A stretch of 64,000 bases of DNA from Schistocerca nitens (taxonomy: Eukaryota; Arthropoda; Insecta; Orthoptera; Acrididae). Location: NCBI RefSeq assembly GCF_023898315.1, contig NC_064621.1, positions 541,715,383-541,779,382 on the forward strand, written 5' to 3'. Numbering within the stretch: the first letter of the stretch is position 1; every line of letters starts with the position of its first letter. The translations under genes and the position numbers were made by a program. Under the pieces are notes generated by a model, which saw nothing but the letters and a program-made list of their open reading frames with translations, was not told the origin of the DNA and did no database searches. Below, piece by piece: positions 58,746-64,000 of the stretch.

Positions 58746-59560
58746 ACCTAGTGAACAAAATATGAGCATACAGAATATCAGGCCAACTTGTGACTGGAAA
58801 CAAGAGAATGAAATATGCCATTCTTAATTGAGATAAATTTTCAGACATAGGAGTAGCTTTGGGTGTGTTGCAAGTTAGTGTCATAGGACCCTTTCTGATC
58901 ACAATATACTGAGTGCACCAGAACTCCAACAAACTTTCAGAGGTGGTAGTGTGGACCAAAATTAGAAAAAATGTTGTGTAAACAAGGGATTTAAAATGCT
59001 TTCATTTAGAGCTGTGAGCATTTCTTCATTTTTTGCTGCTGTGTAGCACGTATTTTCTACTGAACAAGTGCTCATAGCTCTTAAAGTATGCATTGTAGAG
59101 CTCATGTTTACTTGACAGTTTTTCATTCTGTTTGTCCATACTACCACCTCTGAAAGTTTGTCTGTGGACTTCTGGTTCTTGATCTAGTGGATAATGTTGG
59201 AAGCTCCACAAGCTGTTTGCTGATAATACTCTTGCATGTAGAAAATTTGCAACTCCGAAAAAATTTTAGAGAAATATAGGAAGCCCTGCAGATAATTCAT
59301 GCTTGGTGCAAGAAATGGCAGTTGACTCTCAGCACATACAACTGTAACATATTACACATAAATAGGTTGCAAGACGTATTACTGTTTGACAATATGATTC
59401 ACAAACAATAAATGGGAACAGTCATATGCATTAGATATCTGAGAGTATACATATAGATGGTTTAAAGTTGAATGAACACACACAACTAATTATAAGAGAG
59501 GAAGATGCCAAAGAGATTAATTGAAAAAGTCCTCAGTGTTGTCCTCCCACAAAAGAGGTA
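58746..59560 (+). mobile_element. CR1-like LINE relic, strongly decayed
   Basis: The plus strand keeps traces of CR1-type RT: HLVNKI.AYRISGQL, then VLQVSVIGPFLITIY (VPQGSVIGPLLF equivalent, about 58868-58910). After an inserted foldback come IIHAWCKKWQLTLSTYNCNI (about 59298-59355) and a VGIxxD-like region. Many stops are present. Confidence 0.65.
58932..59159. mobile_element. Foldback (long inverted repeat) element
   Basis: AAACTTTCAGAGGTGGTAGT at 58932 is the exact complement of the right end (to 59159). Pairing continues with small gaps through GAGCTGTGAGCA / TGCTCATAGCTC almost to the centre. It is a 228-bp near-palindrome set inside the CR1-like RT relic. Confidence 0.8.
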
Positions 59561-60079
59561 GCAAGGCTTGCCAACCATCTCCTCCTAAGGGCTGACTGGT
59601 TACATTTCTTGCAGTGTCGCGTCTCTTGGTTCGAGATTATTGTCAGTAGTGACATATTTCAGCAATGGATTCATGGGAATAATCTAAATATTTTACTTAA
59701 GCACTTCTGAAAATGGATGATTCGTTATGAAACATATCATGAGGAATAAATCAGTTCGGTGGCTAAGTCTGAAATGTTTTTATTCCTTACCTAGACTGCT
59801 GTCACCATTCCATCTATAGAGGTGGATAATTGCTATAATCCACATTCTCAGTGATAAGTAATATCACAGATAGTGGTAAAATGCATTAAAAAGAAATACA
59901 AAAATTAAATGTAAAAAGACATAAAGCTAAAAAAGACACAAGGATAAAAACATAAATGTAATTTTGCACAATAAAGTACACATTAATATTTAAGATTAAT
60001 TTTTTCTGGTACATATAGATATTAATTTCAACGTAAGAGAATCATGATTGGCAGAGAAAATAAAAAATTACAAATTTAC
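59561..60079. other. Unassigned AT-rich DNA
   Basis: No gene or repeat recognised. Confidence 0.5.
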
Positions 60080-60939
60080 TTAACACTTTTGCTGCGCCTT
60101 CGGTGCAGGCGCGCAACTCTCCAGTGCGGCCCTGGCAACGCTCGAGGGCGGGCCGGTAACACTCTGAAACGGCAGGTACCGCTCGGAGCCGACGCTCCTA
60201 AGCACACCTGAGCTACAGGCTGACGTCAAGACCTTGTAAGATCTGTACGATCATATTCTATACTGACTTAATGATGACACCTTAGATGCATTACTTCAAA
60301 TAAGCTTCGACTGTATTGTGGTTATGTTTTAAAGTCTGTTTGCTGTCTGACACCTATAGGGGTCACAGGCGTCATTCAGATGTTCGTGGTATGTTGCTAA
60401 CGTAACAAAAAATACAATTCAAACAAGCAACAAATCCACTGCATTCAGGAAAAATTTGGATTCCAAAACACAAATTCTTAAGAAGAAAAAAAAGGGAATT
60501 GGATTCATTTGAAATTATATTTACTTCAAACGCGCATTTTTAAGATTGACTCTGATAGAGGTCGTCAATTTAGTAGCATGTTTGCTCCTGGTATGAGAGA
60601 ATTAGCTGTCTACATTTATTATAGACACCCAGGGGATGCCGGGATGTTTAGAAATTAGTAAGCAAAACACACCCTACGTGGAGGCTTCTCTCATGTCCCC
60701 CATCACTTCAATTGCGGTGCTATTAAAGTAAATTTAGCACAACAAATTCTTACACAAGAAACTGAAGTGAACGCTTTACAACGCAATGAGAAATAAGTCG
60801 ACTTAACACAAAAGAAAACCTCATTTTCTGAGTACTCATGAAAAAAAGTTCTAACCTTTCACATCGTAAAAAGAAACCCTGCAATGTCAAAAGAAATAAA
60901 AGAAGTTGTCTTTGATAATCGGAATTTCCTCGATATTAT

Positions 60940-62747
60940 CGCGTTTTTGCTACTTATGGGAAATTATACAGCAGTTCAAGCAGTATCCAGGTTTGTCTGG
61001 GCAGGTTGTACACTCTTATGGTGTACCAGTGCGCTTGCCTTGTTCCGCACACTTTTTACACCGCTTCCTCATAACTTGCTTCTTCCCTGCAGTAGCTTCC
61101 CGCTTTTGCATATCATGTGTTTGTTTGTGATGTTTCTTGCTCACATTTCGTGGAACATCCATTGGTGGAAGGAAGCCCTTTACAATGTTCATTCTGTAAT
61201 CGTACAATGTCATTTTATTTCCTGTGTGTTTGTTGTACAGATATAGAGAATTGAAAACTAGCATGTCAATGACATGAAAGAATAGTTTTTTCGGCCAGCG
61301 GATAGTATTTTGTTCACATAAATAATACGATAACATCCGATCTTGTTTATCAGTCCCAGACATAACGCGCATTGTACCTAATAATAGGCAAAGGTTTCGT
61401 TACTATTTGCTGGCACGCATTCATCACTTGCTCCATAACATTTAGATGTTCTGTGGAAATGTGGGAAACCTCTCTTCGATCCTTCCATTTTCCAATAATA
61501 ACTCCATTAGAATACCACACAACTGTCTCTCCCCTCCCAAGTTTTGCCGATACAGCGTCTTCAGGGGTATATTTCCTATTTAATTTCAGAGCACCTGTGG
61601 AAAGTGTTTTTAGGTTCAACAGAGTTGTAGCTAAATGAAAACGGTTATAACAATTGTCCAAGTAAATGTAATGACCAACATGCAGTTTTTCTGCCATCAA
61701 ATGCAAAATGACCTTTTCAGCGTGACCTTTTCCCCCCATATCTCCACTTCTTCCCATGTACACAGTGCACTTATTTATGAAACCGTCTGGATTGTTGAGC
61801 ATGTACATCTTAATGCCATATTTATTACGTTTGCTTTTTATGTATTGTCTAAATGACAATCTTCCCCTCCAAAGAATTATTGATTCATCTATTGATAAAT
61901 CTCTTCCCAGGTAATACACTTGAGACATTCTCGTGTTAAAATAATCCAATATAGGTCGTATCTTATATAAACGATCGTCTGGTTTCGGGTTTCCTGGAAG
62001 TGGATTTTTTGCAAAATGCGGGGAGCGTAATATGATCAAATACTGGTCTCTGCTTGTACTCATCGCTATTCCTCTATTCTCAAACAGCGGTTCTTTCTTC
62101 CAGTAGTCTTGTAACCGCAGATATTTAACGTTACCCATATGTAATGAAACGCCCAGGACAGCTAGTAATTCACCTATACTTAGAGGTTTCCATTTACAGA
62201 TCCTAGATCCCTCTTTTGTATTTTCGCTCAGCAATATGTTGAATGCGTTATCGTTCGTTTCGTCAACTACAAGAAGTTGCAACAATTCGTCTGTTACCAA
62301 TAAACTGAAGAAATCCATAGGAGAATTGCCAGCAGGATGAATTTGCAAAACTTTTTTCTTCATAAATGGGTGATACTGCATATTATGTGGTTATTTGTAC
62401 CAGGAATCACCTGGATTATCTCCTTGTGACAGGTCGGGCTCTTTTTCGTCGTCGATTTTCACACAATTGTCGTGATCCGTATCGTCAGATTCGGAACTGT
62501 CACAAAACAGATTCAAAAGCAGTGCTTCCACCCTATCATCACTCTGCAATTCTTCTGCAGCCTCTAAATGATAATCTCCGTGGTATGCCTTGCCCTCACT
62601 ACACAGAAAATCTAGTACACTAAGTAACTGTTCCTCTGTCTCCCCTGTCAATTTAACACTTTTCCTGCTCCTTTTCACATTGGAAGGTCCATATGTCGGT
62701 TCATTAGCCGTCATTACGAACAATATACGTTCGATAGCTGACCACAC
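60940..62747 (-). pseudogene. piggyBac transposase, few lesions
   Basis: The minus strand from the ATG at about 62711 or 62747 has an acidic N-terminus (CDSSESDDTDHDNCVKIDDE). An in-frame TAA at about 62388-62390 follows, then a long open stretch to about 61365: KPLSIGELLAVLGVSLHMGN, DLSIDESIILWRGRLSFRQY (first Asp), VGHYIYLDNCYNRFHLATTL (second Asp). After a frameshift near 61360-61372 come GTDKQDRMLSYYL (third Asp) and KKLFFHVIDMLVFNSLYLYN. The C-terminal Cys-rich tail begins KRCKKCAEQGKRTGTP. It is cut by a TAA near 61018-61020 and continues ECTTCPDKPGYCLNCCIISH before the natural stop (about 60950). So two nonsense codons and one frameshift separate it from an open ORF. All catalytic Asp residues are present. 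Confidence 0.9.
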
Positions 62748-62816
62748 AAAAGTTTACACCGCTTTGATGCTAGGTTAGACGCTGCAACTAGACTGAGTAC
62801 TCTGACAGCGAGTGCG

Positions 62817-62874
62817 GACGCTTATAAGCGTCAGCCGCACTGGCTCATGCCTTGTTGTGACGCTTATAAGCGTC
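62817..62874. repeat. Paired 16-bp perfect palindromes in piggyBac 2 subterminal region
   Basis: GACGCTTATAAGCGTC occurs at 62817-62832 and 62859-62874, 42 bases apart start to start, and is its own reverse complement. Confidence 0.92.
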
Positions 62875-62894
62875 AGCCACAGCAAAAGTGTTAA

Positions 62895-64000
62895 GGAAAG
62901 CAACAATAAACATAATATACAGTGCATGAAGCTAAATTTGTTTGAGACTTGAGATAATTTATGTGGTTAGATAAAAATTATAAAGAAAAACTTATTTTGG
63001 CCATTGGTAGCTGTGGACAGAAAAGTCCACATTTACTTTGCAGGATGTTTACATGGTTTTATGCTTTAATTTGGTTTACATTGTTGTTTTATATTTAACT
63101 TGCTGTTTGATTGATTTCACAAATATAATGGTGTATGTTGTCAGTCGCCTGTTAGTCCTTTCATGACATTAATAGCAAAGACCCAAGTGAGTGGGCAGTG
63201 GCATATCTTGCATGCATCAGAATGAAAAGTTCTTTGTAGTGGTGCCATATTCATTGCTGCTGTTCGCTGTGGCTGTCAGTGGGTAGAAGTACTTGCCCCA
63301 GGTTTGGTTGTGAAACAAGGTCATTGTATAAGGACGTCACTCATATCTCCTTTGTTCTTTAAAATATGTCTTCCGTGTCTGGCACAAGGTGATGAAAGTC
63401 ATGTATGCAGTGGAATCACATTGGCTGCAGTGTACGAATCCTTAGTTGTGACATGACTGGTGAAGGATGGTTCACAGTAGTCATCATTTGGTGGCATACA
63501 GCCATTCTGTAATTGGTTTGGTCAGTTCTATGAAGGGATCAGCTGCTTATTCCTTTGTGGTCTTACATACAGGGTTATTCCATGGTTGCAGAACATGTTT
63601 GCATGAAAACTGCAAGACAAGTAGAACAATGTCATGTCAGCCGATAGTACATCTCTCCACGTTTTGATTTGTAGTAGGTGCTGTGGCATAGTTACACCAG
63701 GGGGGCAGGAGTGTCAGCACATGTAGACAAGTCTTCTGCTCTGTTGTCACAATGAGATAGTTCGTACCGCAGATAGGCAACCCAATGAACAGATGTCCAA
63801 AGCAGGTTGCCTTTGTGGCTTGTAGGGTAGTTCACGTCAGTGACTTCAATGAATTACACTCATATATTTGCCATGTCACAAACAGTGCTCATATTGAGAA
63901 CCTGTATTGTAAGTTAAAGACATGGAGAGACGCTCTATGCATTGGTGTGTGTCTATTTTCTTTATGTATCGTAGTTTTCATGCAGTCGCCTTCAGAAACC
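62895..64000. other. Unassigned DNA at window end
   Basis: No gene, repeat family or RNA recognised. The small ORF at 63467-63667 has no domain. Confidence 0.5.

Larger units (their letters stand above)
60080..62894 (-). mobile_element. piggyBac element 2, TTAA-flanked, near-intact
   Basis: TTAA at 60080-60083 and 62891-62894. The ends CACTTTTGCTGCG (60084) and, on the minus strand, CACTTTTGCTGTG (from 62890) are inverted repeats. The body is 2.81 kb with a transposase on the minus strand. The right subterminal region holds two copies of a perfect 16-bp palindrome. It is a different family from piggyBac 1, with different ends and protein. Confidence 0.95.

Overview
This window looks like a large, repeat-rich insect genome, most probably an orthopteran (grasshopper/locust type). 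It is AT-rich and intron-rich, and packed with non-LTR retrotransposons (LINEs), tRNA-derived SINEs and Tc1/mariner, piggyBac, hAT and Penelope-like elements. There is no operon structure and no bacterial signal. The species assignment is inference from the gene match and the kinds of repeats.

One host gene can be supported: the 3' end of the insect homologue of GLYR1/N-PAC (Drosophila Ndf, nucleosome-destabilizing factor), on the + strand. Three coding exons (18071-18233, 28291-28470, 39324-39523) join in phase, have GT/AG junctions and end in a stop codon. They are separated by introns of about 10.1 and 10.9 kb. The upstream exons (PWWP domain and Rossmann N-terminus) were not found and probably lie 5' of the window.

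Layout. 1-1939: an RTE-like LINE with its 5' part inverted (twin-priming pattern) and a tRNA-like head. 1940-2640: a degenerate SGNH-type ORF1. 2833-4584: a decayed RTE-like LINE (-). 4600-8572: a CR1-like LINE (+) interrupted by another LINE at 6625-7694. 8573-11176: unassigned, with a CT microsatellite. 11177-14660: an R4/Dong-like LINE (-) with a restriction-like endonuclease. 15226-15680: a short 5'-truncated RTE-like copy with target-site duplications (TSDs), inside or beside a CR1-like LINE (-) reaching about 17000.

Inside the GLYR1 introns: a two-ORF LINE (-) at 18950-25330, carrying a mariner-type element (22191-23479) and an unexplained insertion of about 1.1 kb; a Penelope-like GIY-YIG fragment (26881-27700); a dead mariner (32706-34006); and a near-intact, full-length RTE-like LINE with an 11-bp TSD (35290-38578). 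Every coding retroelement there is antisense to the gene.

Downstream of GLYR1: a Tc1-like relic with a SINE (42361-43520), a deletion derivative of a Tc1/mariner-superfamily element (43952-44882), a non-autonomous hAT with a nested MITE (44941-46320), a third RTE-like LINE (46722-48990), an SGNH/PHD ORF1 (50224-51270), a CR1-like LINE split by a piggyBac that itself carries a SINE (51780-56352), a Tc1/mariner-superfamily element (56944-58189), a decayed CR1 copy with a foldback element (58746-59560) and a second piggyBac (60084-62890).

I saw no CRISPR array, rRNA or functional tRNA gene. Most interest lies in the nested element chronology, the twin-priming rearrangement, the two TTAA-flanked piggyBacs, and the SGNH/PHD-type ORF1 proteins.
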